A stretch of 47,556 nucleotides of DNA from Desulfuromonadaceae bacterium (GTDB taxonomy: Bacteria; Desulfobacterota; Desulfuromonadia; Geobacterales; Pseudopelobacteraceae): NCBI GenBank assembly GCA_028712665.1, contig JAQTRC010000015.1, positions 1-47,556 on the forward strand, written 5' to 3'. The notes under the pieces were generated by a model. That model did no database searches. It saw only the letters and a program-made list of their open reading frames with translations, and had not been told where the DNA came from. This document shows positions 7,891-15,191 of the stretch, piece after piece (position 1 is the stretch's first letter; each line of letters starts with the position of its first letter). A program made the position numbers and the translations under genes.

Positions 7891-8391
7891 TTACTGAATG
7901 CTCACCAGTTCCACCTCAAATGTCAAATCTTCGCCGGCCAGAGGATGATTGGCATCGAAGGTGACTGTTTCCTCGGTAGTTTCAAGTACGGTAACACCAA
8001 TATCTTCGTCGTCTTCGTTGGACAGCACCAGCTCATCGCCGACTTCTGGCACGAGATCCTCGGGCAGGTCGGCACGAGGAACGGTAAACACCTCTTCTTT
8101 GTCATACTCGCCAAAAGCGTCAGCCGCCGCAATACGGATCTTCTTTTTTTCACCGGGAGACATTCCGACGATCTCATCATCGATCTGGGGAAACAGGATG
8201 GCTTGGCCAAGAACAAAAGTCAGCGGGCCGCTTTCATGTCCGCAACCGCATTCATCATCACTGCAATCGTCATCGCAGCATTCATCATCGTCGCAATCCG
8301 TTCCTTCAATAGTAGAGTCGAATACCGTGCCGTCTTCCAGTGTTCCGGTATAGTTGATCGTAATTGTATCCCCTTTTTTCGCTTGTGCCAT
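7891..8391 (-). CDS. FKBP-type peptidyl-prolyl isomerase, SlyD-like, with Cys/Asp-rich insert
   Basis: A 166-residue cytoplasmic FKBP isomerase of the SlyD class. The N-terminal FKBP half (DTITINYTGTLEDGTVFDST), then PLTFVLGQ..LFPQIDDEIVGMSPGEKK, the insert-in-flap region (IRIAAADAFGEYDKEEVFTVPRADLPEDLVPEVGDELVL) and the return strand (NHPLAGEDLTFEVELVSI) are all there. NHPLAG is a hallmark of SlyD-type proteins. Unusual is a stretch at about residues 32-52 with six Cys and more than ten Asp/Glu plus a His, placed between the first FKBP strands. SlyD of E. coli has a metal-binding tail at its C-terminus. Here the tail is absent and the metal-type sequence sits in an internal loop. Metal binding (nickel or zinc) is inferred. 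It lies downstream of mscL on the same strand. Confidence 0.88.
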   Translation of the reverse strand: MAQAKKGDTITINYTGTLEDGTVFDSTIEGTDCDDDECCDDDCSDDECGCGHESGPLTFVLGQAILFPQIDDEIVGMSPGEKKKIRIAAADAFGEYDKEEVFTVPRADLPEDLVPEVGDELVLSNEDDEDIGVTVLETTEETVTFDANHPLAGEDLTFEVELVSIQ

Positions 8392-8526
8392 TGGGTCTGC
8401 CTTTCATTGGTGTAGGTTTTACTGCAACTTGTTAGAATACTGGAGAGCTCATCGTTCGTCCAGAAAAATATCATCGCCAGCTAAGTATGCAAAAAAAATA
8501 CTATTTTAAATAAGTGCTCTTAAACG

Positions 8527-8931
8527 CTACTTTTTTTCCTTGAGTAAATCCCGGATTTCTGCAAGCAACAGTTCCTGATTGGGTGGCGCTGCCGGTGCAG
8601 CAGGCGCCTCCGCCTCTTTCTTCTTGAGGGAATTCATACCCTTTACCGCCATAAATATCGCAAAGGCAATAATTGTGAAATCTATTACCGTCTGCAGAAA
8701 TTTTCCGTAACTGATAACCACAGCCGGTTTTTTATCAATCGCTTCCCGGACAACAATCGACAAATTTGAAAAATCGACCCCCCCCAACAGGACGCCAATC
8801 GGCGGCATAATTACATCGCCGACAAGGGAGGATATTATTTTTCCAAAAGCCGCGCCGATAATTATACCTATCGCCATGTCAACCACATTTCCCTTGACCG
8901 CAAACTCCTTAAACTCCTTAAGAATGCTCAT
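8527..8931 (-). CDS. mscL: Large-conductance mechanosensitive channel
   Basis: A 134-residue MscL of normal length. Residues 1-12 form the amphipathic N-terminal helix ([14 protein letters not shown]). TM1 ([31 protein letters not shown]) contains the conserved pore-lining Gly/Ala pattern. A periplasmic loop follows, then TM2 ([22 protein letters not shown]). The Ala/Pro linker and C-terminal helix ([17 protein letters not shown]) form the cytoplasmic bundle. It is an inner-membrane homopentamer that opens under membrane tension to release solutes on hypo-osmotic shock. The start follows GGGGGAG. The slyD-like gene is 135 bp downstream on the same strand. Confidence 0.97.
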   Translation of the reverse strand: MSILKEFKEFAVKGNVVDMAIGIIIGAAFGKIISSLVGDVIMPPIGVLLGGVDFSNLSIVVREAIDKKPAVVISYGKFLQTVIDFTIIAFAIFMAVKGMNSLKKKEAEAPAAPAAPPNQELLLAEIRDLLKEKK

Positions 8932-9064
8932 TGCGGCTCCCCCTTTCTGACATTTATTTTATACAAACAATGCAATTATTTCTGTTTTATCACAGGTTAA
9001 TAGAAAGACAATATCATTTCTCTGAATTATCGGGATCGAGCCCGGCTAAAACGAATCAGCTAGG

Positions 9065-9093
9065 TTGTTTGATGTGTTATAATCCGTTATAAT
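9065..9093 (+). promoter_or_regulatory. Promoter of ovoA
   Basis: TTGTTT (9065-9070) and a perfect TATAAT (9088-9093) are separated by 17 bases; a second TATAAT lies 10 bp upstream (9078-9083). The start of ovoA is about 50 bp downstream. Confidence 0.55.
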
Positions 9094-9148
9094 TGTAAAA
9101 CCTGTGGCAGCCTCATTTCATCGATCCGCTTAAAGGGGGGACACCGAT

Positions 9149-11269
9149 ATGGACCTGAGAAGAACCCGAACAATAATCCTGCACCGGGGCGACCCGGAAC
9201 AGAAGCGGGCCGAGATTCTGAAATACTTCCACGCAACCTTCGACATCGACGAGAAGCTCTATGAAACCCTCATGTACGACGATACTTTTTACCTGAGGGC
9301 CGACCGGCTGCGCCATCCGCTGATCTTCTACTTCGGACACACCGCCACTTTTTTCATCAACAAGCTGATCATCGCCCGAATCATAGAGCAGCGCATCAAT
9401 CCCCGCTTTGAATCCATGTTTGCTGTGGGGGTGGACGAGATGTCCTGGGACGATCTGAATGAGGCTCATTACGACTGGCCCACCCGCCGGCAGGTCAAGG
9501 AGTATCGCGACAAGGCACGCGATCTGGTGGACAGCCTGATAAGGAAAATGCCGCTGACCCTGCCGATAACCTGGGAGTCTCCCTTCTGGGCGATCATGAT
9601 GGGGATCGAGCACGAACGCATCCACCTGGAGACATCCTCAGTGCTGATCCGCCAACTCCCGATCGACCAGGTGCAACAGCTCCCCTTCTGGAATGTCTGC
9701 ACCGAGGCGGGCGAACCGCCGGAGAATTCCCTGCTGCCGGTAATGGGTGGAAAGGTGCTGCTCGGCAAACAGAAGGGGCATCCCCTCTACGGCTGGGATA
9801 GCGAGTACGGCAGCCACGAGGCTGAGGTATGCGACTTCAAGGCGGCAAAGCACCTCGTCTCCAACCGCGAATTCATGGCTTTCGTCGAGGCAGGCTGCTA
9901 TCTCGAGGAGCAATGGTGGAGTGAGGAAGGGTGGAGCTGGCGCGAATTCAAACAGGCCGTTTCCCCACTCTTCTGGGTCAAGCATGGCAACGGCTGGAAG
10001 TTGAGGACGATGGCGTCGGAGATTGACCTTCCCTGGAACTGGCCGGTGGAGGTCAACTACCTGGAAGCCAAAGCTTTCTGCAACTGGAAGGCTGCTGAGA
10101 GAGGGAAGCCGATACGCCTGCCGACCGAGGACGAGTGGAACCGGCTGCGGGACATCTGCGCTATTCCTGATCAACCCTACTGGGAGAAGGCGCCGGGGAA
10201 CATAAACCTGGAGTACTGCTGCTCTTCCTGTCCGATTGACAGGTTCAAAACCGGCGACTTCTTCGACGTGCTGGGCAACGTCTGGCAGTGGACCGAGACC
10301 CCGATATACCCCTTCCACGGCTTCGAAATCCACCCATGGTACGACGACTTCTCCACTCCTACCTTTGATACCAGACATAACCTGATCAAGGGGGGCTCCT
10401 GGATCTCCACAGGCAACGAGGCCACCCGCGATTCGCGCTACGCCTTCCGTCGGCACTTTTTCCAGCACGCCGGATTCCGCTACGTTGAGAGCGCTGCTCC
10501 GGTCCTCATTCACGACGACCAGTACGAGAGCGATGCTCTGGCGGCGCAGTACTGCGACGCCCACTACGGTCCGGGCTATTTCAGAGAAACAAATTTTCCG
10601 GCGGCCTGTGCAGGAATATGCCTGGAATTGATGTCGGGACGCGAGAAGGGGCATGCTCTGGACCTGGGATGCGCCGTTGGGCGTTCAGCCTTCGAACTGG
10701 CAAAGGGTGGTTTTCAAAAAGTTACCGGTCTGGACTTTTCCACGCGTTTTTTTCGACTGGCCTCCCGCATGCAGGAGGAGGGGTACCTGCGTTACACCCT
10801 CACCGAAGAAGGAGAGGTGTTATCCTTTCGCGAGATCGCACTATCCGAACTTGGATTGGAGGGGACCCGCGAGAGAGTGCAGTTCTTCCAGGCCGATGTC
10901 TGCAATCTGCCGGATAAATTCACCGGATACGACCTGATCCTGGCAGCCAACCTGATCGATCGGCTTTACTCACCACGCCGCTTCTTGAGCACTATCCATG
11001 AAAGGATGAATCCGGACGGTCTGCTGGTGATTGCTTCGCCCTACAGCTGGTCGGAGGAATTCACCAGGAAAGAGGAATGGTTGGGAGGCTACCGGGAGGC
11101 GGGCGAGCCGGTCTGGTCGCTGGACGGCTTGAAGAAGACGCTGGCTCCGCATTTACGACTGTTAGGCGAGCCACTGGAGGTGCCGTTCGTGATCCGCGAG
11201 ACTCGGCGCAAGTTCCAGCATTCGATAGCCGAGTTGACGGTATGGTGCTTCGACTCCACTCAAAAATAG
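9149..11269 (+). CDS. ovoA: 5-histidylcysteine sulfoxide synthase / mercaptohistidine methyltransferase (ovothiol synthesis)
   Basis: A 706-residue three-domain protein with the full OvoA architecture. Residues about 1-170 are a DinB-like iron-binding domain whose three-histidine set is visible: His64 (YFGHTATF) and His155/His159 in EHERIHLE. Residues about 190-450 are a formylglycine-generating-enzyme/sulfatase-modifying fold (NREFMAFVEAG, RLPTEDEWNRL, DVLGNVWQWTET, KGGSWIS, RYAFRRHF). Residues about 465-703 are a SAM methyltransferase with ALDLGCAVGRSAFELA at 503-518. OvoA joins cysteine to the histidine ring with O2 to give the sulfoxide, and the C-terminal domain methylates mercaptohistidine at N1 to yield ovothiol A, a redox-active thiol. 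The C-S lyase step needs another enzyme, which is not seen nearby. The start follows AAGGGGGG. An O2-using enzyme in a probable anaerobe suggests a role in oxygen stress. Confidence 0.9.
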   Translation: MDLRRTRTIILHRGDPEQKRAEILKYFHATFDIDEKLYETLMYDDTFYLRADRLRHPLIFYFGHTATFFINKLIIARIIEQRINPRFESMFAVGVDEMSWDDLNEAHYDWPTRRQVKEYRDKARDLVDSLIRKMPLTLPITWESPFWAIMMGIEHERIHLETSSVLIRQLPIDQVQQLPFWNVCTEAGEPPENSLLPVMGGKVLLGKQKGHPLYGWDSEYGSHEAEVCDFKAAKHLVSNREFMAFVEAGCYLEEQWWSEEGWSWREFKQAVSPLFWVKHGNGWKLRTMASEIDLPWNWPVEVNYLEAKAFCNWKAAERGKPIRLPTEDEWNRLRDICAIPDQPYWEKAPGNINLEYCCSSCPIDRFKTGDFFDVLGNVWQWTETPIYPFHGFEIHPWYDDFSTPTFDTRHNLIKGGSWISTGNEATRDSRYAFRRHFFQHAGFRYVESAAPVLIHDDQYESDALAAQYCDAHYGPGYFRETNFPAACAGICLELMSGREKGHALDLGCAVGRSAFELAKGGFQKVTGLDFSTRFFRLASRMQEEGYLRYTLTEEGEVLSFREIALSELGLEGTRERVQFFQADVCNLPDKFTGYDLILAANLIDRLYSPRRFLSTIHERMNPDGLLVIASPYSWSEEFTRKEEWLGGYREAGEPVWSLDGLKKTLAPHLRLLGEPLEVPFVIRETRRKFQHSIAELTVWCFDSTQK

Positions 11270-11337
11270 TCGGACTCCTTGCAGGTCGGTTGGAGATCGC
11301 AAATTCCGGCAACTTCTATTTTGCGGTGAACCAGGAT

Positions 11338-11365
11338 TTGAGTTTTTTGCATTCCGTGCTAGAAT
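11338..11365 (+). promoter_or_regulatory. Probable promoter of the 11392-14957 gene group
   Basis: TTGAGT (11338-11343) and TAGAAT (11360-11365) are 16 bases apart, 26 bp upstream of the first ATG. All four genes that follow are on the same strand with short gaps. Confidence 0.45.
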
Positions 11366-11391
11366 GAGCAGAAATAGTTTTGGGAGGTTCT

Positions 11392-11775
11392 ATGAAACGA
11401 TATGCATTTTTGACATGCGGACTGATTCTCATGTTTTCATATCCGGTCTCGGCCGACACGATTTCAAGATCAACAGAAGATCAGCTGCAACAGCTTGATC
11501 AGCGTGCCGAAAAAGCATCTGAATCAAGAGTAGGCATGTATGCCAAAGATCTTCTTGATGCTGCAAAACTGAGCCTTACAGCAGCCAGAGCAAATGCCGC
11601 CACAGGCAAGGAAAAAGAGACACTCCTGAAGATTGAATTGGCAAGCGCACAGCTCGATTCGGCTGATGCCAAGGCGGCAGAAAAGGAATCTATAGAGAAG
11701 TTGGCTCTACACCGGTCGGAACTAAGAAAATTTGAGGCCCAACTGGAGCGTTACCGTCAAGGGGAGGCCAATTGA
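11392..11775 (+). CDS. Small exported helical protein, function unknown
   Basis: A 127-residue protein with a clear signal peptide (MKRYAFLTCGLILMFSYPVSA, cleavage after about residue 21). The rest is almost entirely alpha-helical, rich in Ala, Glu, Lys and Gln (EDQLQQLDQRAEKASESR, YAKDLLDAAKLSLTAARANAATGKEKETLLKIELASAQLDSADAKAAEKE), with a C-terminal amphipathic helix likely to form a coiled coil. The composition recalls periplasmic DUF4398-like proteins, but I cannot assign it. The start at 11392 is chosen because GGGAGG lies 6 bases upstream and the signal peptide begins there. The next gene starts 2 bases after its stop, and the two look like a pair. Confidence 0.75.
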   Translation: MKRYAFLTCGLILMFSYPVSADTISRSTEDQLQQLDQRAEKASESRVGMYAKDLLDAAKLSLTAARANAATGKEKETLLKIELASAQLDSADAKAAEKESIEKLALHRSELRKFEAQLERYRQGEAN

Positions 11776-11776
11776 T

Positions 11777-12484
11777 ATGAAAAGGACTATTCTGATTCTT
11801 ATCGCACTGTTCTTTGTTTCGTCAACCTGGGCTCTCTCGGCAGAAAAGAATAAAACAGTCGCAAAACTTGACGCTTCGCGCGCCACTGTCGATGCTATAG
11901 CAGGAAAGGTTGGCGATAATCGCGAGGCTCTGGCTGCTCTTGAAAAGGCCCGTTCATACTTGCAAAAAGCCTCGGATCTGCAGACAAGGAGTCGCCAGTT
12001 GTTTGGGATCAATATTGGTTTTGGCGGATTAAAACCCGAAGCGGAAGAAGAGATAAATAACTATCTGGAAATAGTTGATAATGTTGTTGCAACCGCTACA
12101 TCCAGATTGGAAAATGCCCGCACCTCCACCGAACTGGAAATAATCGACAAGCAGTTGGCAAGCGTCAAGACCAGGATTAAAGTGTATGAGGATCGCAAGG
12201 CCGAACTGGAAAAGCTCAAAGCGGATGCGGCTAAATGCCAGGTTATCTCCAAGGAACTTGAAACCTTAAAATTGGAAAACTCACGTTTTTCAAGCCAGAT
12301 AGAAAAACAGCTCGCTGAAATCAAGGCGTTGACGGATCGATTGGAGGAAGCAAAAAAAACGGCCTCTGAACCGGTAAAATCCGATAAAAATACGCCTGTA
12401 ACTGTCACACTTCCTGTACCTGCAAAAGAAATACCCTCCGCAAAGGAACAGACGCCTGTCAGAGAAACTCCGACCCAAAAATAA
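11777..12484 (+). CDS. Exported coiled-coil protein, function unknown
   Basis: A 235-residue protein starting MKRTILILIALFFVSSTWALSAEK, a standard signal peptide cleaved at about residue 21. The mature part is a long helical, coiled-coil region (ASRATVDAIAGKVGDNREALAALEKARSYLQKASD, then ELEIIDKQLASVKTRIKVYEDRKAELEKLKADAAK and SSQIEKQLAEIKALTDRLEEAKK). It ends in a Pro/Thr/Lys-rich tail of about 40 residues. It resembles periplasmic scaffold or envelope-spanning helical proteins; no enzymatic domain is visible. The ATG at 11777 has GGGGAGG 9 bases upstream, inside the end of the preceding gene, so translation is probably coupled. Confidence 0.75.
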   Translation: MKRTILILIALFFVSSTWALSAEKNKTVAKLDASRATVDAIAGKVGDNREALAALEKARSYLQKASDLQTRSRQLFGINIGFGGLKPEAEEEINNYLEIVDNVVATATSRLENARTSTELEIIDKQLASVKTRIKVYEDRKAELEKLKADAAKCQVISKELETLKLENSRFSSQIEKQLAEIKALTDRLEEAKKTASEPVKSDKNTPVTVTLPVPAKEIPSAKEQTPVRETPTQK

Positions 12485-12551
12485 CGGGCACTGCTTCAAT
12501 CGCCCCGGTATAAAAGTTGAGGCAAGATAAACCAGGAGGATGACAGAGAGA

Positions 12552-14057
12552 ATGAAGACCGGACTCTTCTTGCTGCTTCTAGTTGCCTGCTTTCTTTTTA
12601 CCGTAAAGAACGCCTCAGCATCGGATCCTGCTCCGTCCGAGATGAAATGCTCGCCGGGCGCCGGTCAGCCGCAGGACTCAAACGGAATCTGTTCCGATCC
12701 GGATAATATTGTAATCCCGAACATTCCAGAGAGGTCGCTTCTTCTGCTGCTTCCGCAGCAAATCAAGCTGGAAGAAACGGAGGAGAGCCAACGGATAACG
12801 GCAGAGAATAACGGCAAACTAAACGATCCGAATAAAAAAACCATCGTCTATTTCTTCTGGGGAAAGGGATGCCCTCACTGTGAGGAGGAGAAAACATTTC
12901 TTGAGGGGCTGAAACGGAGCCAACCGTCACTTGAAATCAGGGAGTACGAGGTTTGGTACGATAAGAGTAATGCCGGGATGCTGGAGTTCATGCTTCGGGC
13001 GCATGGTGTGCAATCCTCCGGAGTTCCTGTCACGTTTGTTCATGATCGGCTCTATTCGGGTTTTACGGCGCAGACCAGGAGTTCAATAGGAAAAGTGATC
13101 AGGGAGTGCGGCGTCGTGCCTTGTGGCGATCCGGCCGGAATGCTGGGGGAAACGGAACATCCTGAACCGTCTGTACGCCCATTGCCTCTCGCTTCCGAAT
13201 CACCATCCCTGACCGGAATAGTGGAAAAAGATACATCCTTCAATATCCCGTTCCTGGGAGATTTTGACGCCCGGAATTCCTCCCTGCCGGTGATTACGGT
13301 GCTCATTGCCGGAATGGACAGTTTCAATCCCTGCGCATTCTTCGTGCTGCTTTCGCTGCTCGGTCTACTTGTACACGCCCAATCGCGCAATAAAATGTTT
13401 CTGGTCGGAGGGATTTTTGTATTCTTTTCCGGCTTTATCTATTTTCTGTTCATGGCTGCCTGGCTGAACCTTTTTCTCGTAATGGGGAATGTTGCGCTTA
13501 TTACCACTTTTGCCGGGTGTGTCTCGGTGATTATTGCGGCGATCAATATAAAAGATTTTTTTCTGTTCAAACGGGGGCTTTCCCTAAGCATTCCAGACAA
13601 AGCAAAACCGAAGCTGTTTGATCGGATGCGAAAATTACTCCGCTCCACCTCGCTTCTGTCAATTCTGACCGGAACAACTCTGCTTGCGATCGTGGCCAAT
13701 TCCTATGAACTGCTCTGTACGGCCGGATTTCCGATGCTCTTCACCCGCATACTTACCTTGAAAAACCTTTCCAATTCTACTTACTATCTGTACCTCGCCA
13801 TCTATAATGTTGTTTATGTAGTTCCGCTCTTTATCATTGTTCTCGCTTTCACACTCACGCTCGGAAAACGGCAACTGTCCGAATGGCAGGGGAGAGTCCT
13901 GAAACTTGTATCAGGCGCCATGATGCTCGGACTCGGAGGCGTTCTCCTCGTCAATCCCGCACTCCTGAACAGCGTGATGGTTTCGTTCGCCATCCTGCTG
14001 TCGGCACTCGGCATCTCTCTGCTGGTGGCCGCGGTTACAAGAAGATTAGAGGAGTGA
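12552..14057 (+). CDS. Thioredoxin-like domain fused to CcdA/DsbD-like membrane protein
   Basis: A protein of about 501 residues. An N-terminal signal sequence (MKTGLFLLLLVACFLFTVKNASA) is followed by a linker and a thioredoxin/glutaredoxin-type domain at about residues 95-190 with the active site GKGCPHCEEEK (Cys107, Cys110). After another linker come six to seven membrane segments (about 245-495) carrying a conserved Cys pair, NPCAFF (Cys261) and ELLCTAGFP (Cys389). This matches the electron-shuttling pair of DsbD/CcdA. It probably moves reducing electrons from the cytoplasm across the inner membrane to a periplasmic thioredoxin domain, for cytochrome c maturation or thiol repair. The start at 12552 is preferred because the earlier ATG at 12540 overlaps the end of the AGGAGG site; that start would add four residues. 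Confidence 0.83.
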   Translation: MKTGLFLLLLVACFLFTVKNASASDPAPSEMKCSPGAGQPQDSNGICSDPDNIVIPNIPERSLLLLLPQQIKLEETEESQRITAENNGKLNDPNKKTIVYFFWGKGCPHCEEEKTFLEGLKRSQPSLEIREYEVWYDKSNAGMLEFMLRAHGVQSSGVPVTFVHDRLYSGFTAQTRSSIGKVIRECGVVPCGDPAGMLGETEHPEPSVRPLPLASESPSLTGIVEKDTSFNIPFLGDFDARNSSLPVITVLIAGMDSFNPCAFFVLLSLLGLLVHAQSRNKMFLVGGIFVFFSGFIYFLFMAAWLNLFLVMGNVALITTFAGCVSVIIAAINIKDFFLFKRGLSLSIPDKAKPKLFDRMRKLLRSTSLLSILTGTTLLAIVANSYELLCTAGFPMLFTRILTLKNLSNSTYYLYLAIYNVVYVVPLFIIVLAFTLTLGKRQLSEWQGRVLKLVSGAMMLGLGGVLLVNPALLNSVMVSFAILLSALGISLLVAAVTRRLEE

Positions 14058-14084
14058 GAACTGCTCCGACTGCAGGAGTAAACC

Positions 14085-14957
14085 ATGCAATTTCAGTCCA
14101 TATTCAAATTTTTCATTATCGCCGTCATCGCATATGCGGCGTACGCCCTGCTCGTTTTTTTGCTGCAGCGCCAGATTATCTACCCGGGACGCTATATAAA
14201 GGTCCACGGTGGCCCCCCCGTAGGCGTTGTCCCCATCGAGGTCGTTTCCTCCATGGGACGGAGCGAGGCATGGTTCATGCCGCCTTTCAATCGGAGACAG
14301 AACGAGCGACTACCACTGCTGATCTTTTTTCACGGCAACGGCGAGGTAATCGATTATCTTCCCGAGCAGGCCGAGGGATTTCGCCAGATGGGAATGGGCG
14401 TGCTGCTGGTCGAGTATCCCGGTTTTGGCCGCTCAACTGGAAATCCCACCGAGAGCAGCATTACGGAGATGGCGGTCACGGCTTACGATGCCGTACTAAA
14501 ACGGGATGAGGTTGATCCGGAACGAATCGTTATCTTCGGACGTTCTCTTGGAGGAGGCGCGGCCTGCGCACTTGCCGCCAGACGCCAAAGTGCGGCTCTG
14601 ATCCTGCAGTCCACGTTCACCTCAACCAGGCCATTTGCACACGGTTTCCTTGTTCCCGGACTTCTTGTCAGGGATCTGTTCGATAATGGCAGGGTTGTGG
14701 CTGCATACCGGCAGCCGATTCTGCTCTTTCACGGCATCAATGACACCACGGTACCGCCGGAGCAGAGCCGTGAACTGCTCCGGCGGGCGCCTCGCGCCCG
14801 GCTTGTAGAATTCCCCTGCGGCCACAATGATTTCCCGCCGGATTGGAACGAATTCTATCGGATCATAGCCGTTTTTTTGAAGGATGCCGGCGTAGGAAGA
14901 GCCGCCGAACCTGGCGATAGCGGAGATGAACGGAATGGGCGCGGCAGACTTGAATAG
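14085..14957 (+). CDS. Membrane-anchored alpha/beta hydrolase
   Basis: A 290-residue protein of the ABHD/Bem46-like serine hydrolase group. One N-terminal membrane segment (FKFFIIAVIAYAAYALLVFLLQ) anchors it. It continues with the oxyanion region FFHGNGEV, the YPGFGRS motif, and the nucleophile elbow GRSLGGG (Ser at about residue 154). The acid HGINDTTVP and the catalytic His in CGHNDFP complete the triad. The substrate is unknown; relatives are esterases or thioesterases acting on lipids or peptides. It is the last of four collinear genes starting at 11392. The gap downstream to 15191 holds no gene and only weak short hairpins. Confidence 0.85.
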   Translation: MQFQSIFKFFIIAVIAYAAYALLVFLLQRQIIYPGRYIKVHGGPPVGVVPIEVVSSMGRSEAWFMPPFNRRQNERLPLLIFFHGNGEVIDYLPEQAEGFRQMGMGVLLVEYPGFGRSTGNPTESSITEMAVTAYDAVLKRDEVDPERIVIFGRSLGGGAACALAARRQSAALILQSTFTSTRPFAHGFLVPGLLVRDLFDNGRVVAAYRQPILLFHGINDTTVPPEQSRELLRRAPRARLVEFPCGHNDFPPDWNEFYRIIAVFLKDAGVGRAAEPGDSGDERNGRGRLE

Positions 14958-15191
14958 CCTTAACAAAACGAACGGCGCTCAGACGTTGGCGCCTCATGTA
15001 GAGAAAGAAATCTAATGAGTTGTATAAATTGGCCATGTGAGGTATATGCAGAAAGTTCGGAACCGGGCGGACTAACCTGAAGCCGGAGACCAAATATACA
15101 GAAGCTTCGCACGTAAACTGCTTGAGATTGTTGGAGGTTTCAATGACATGGCAATTCTGGCGCTGCCGGAACAGTACAGGGGAAACTAGAA

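Noticed and set aside
9638-10654. Long open frame on minus, opposite ovoA
   Set aside because: Complete overlap with the well-supported ovoA coding region, no recognisable motif and no ribosome site.
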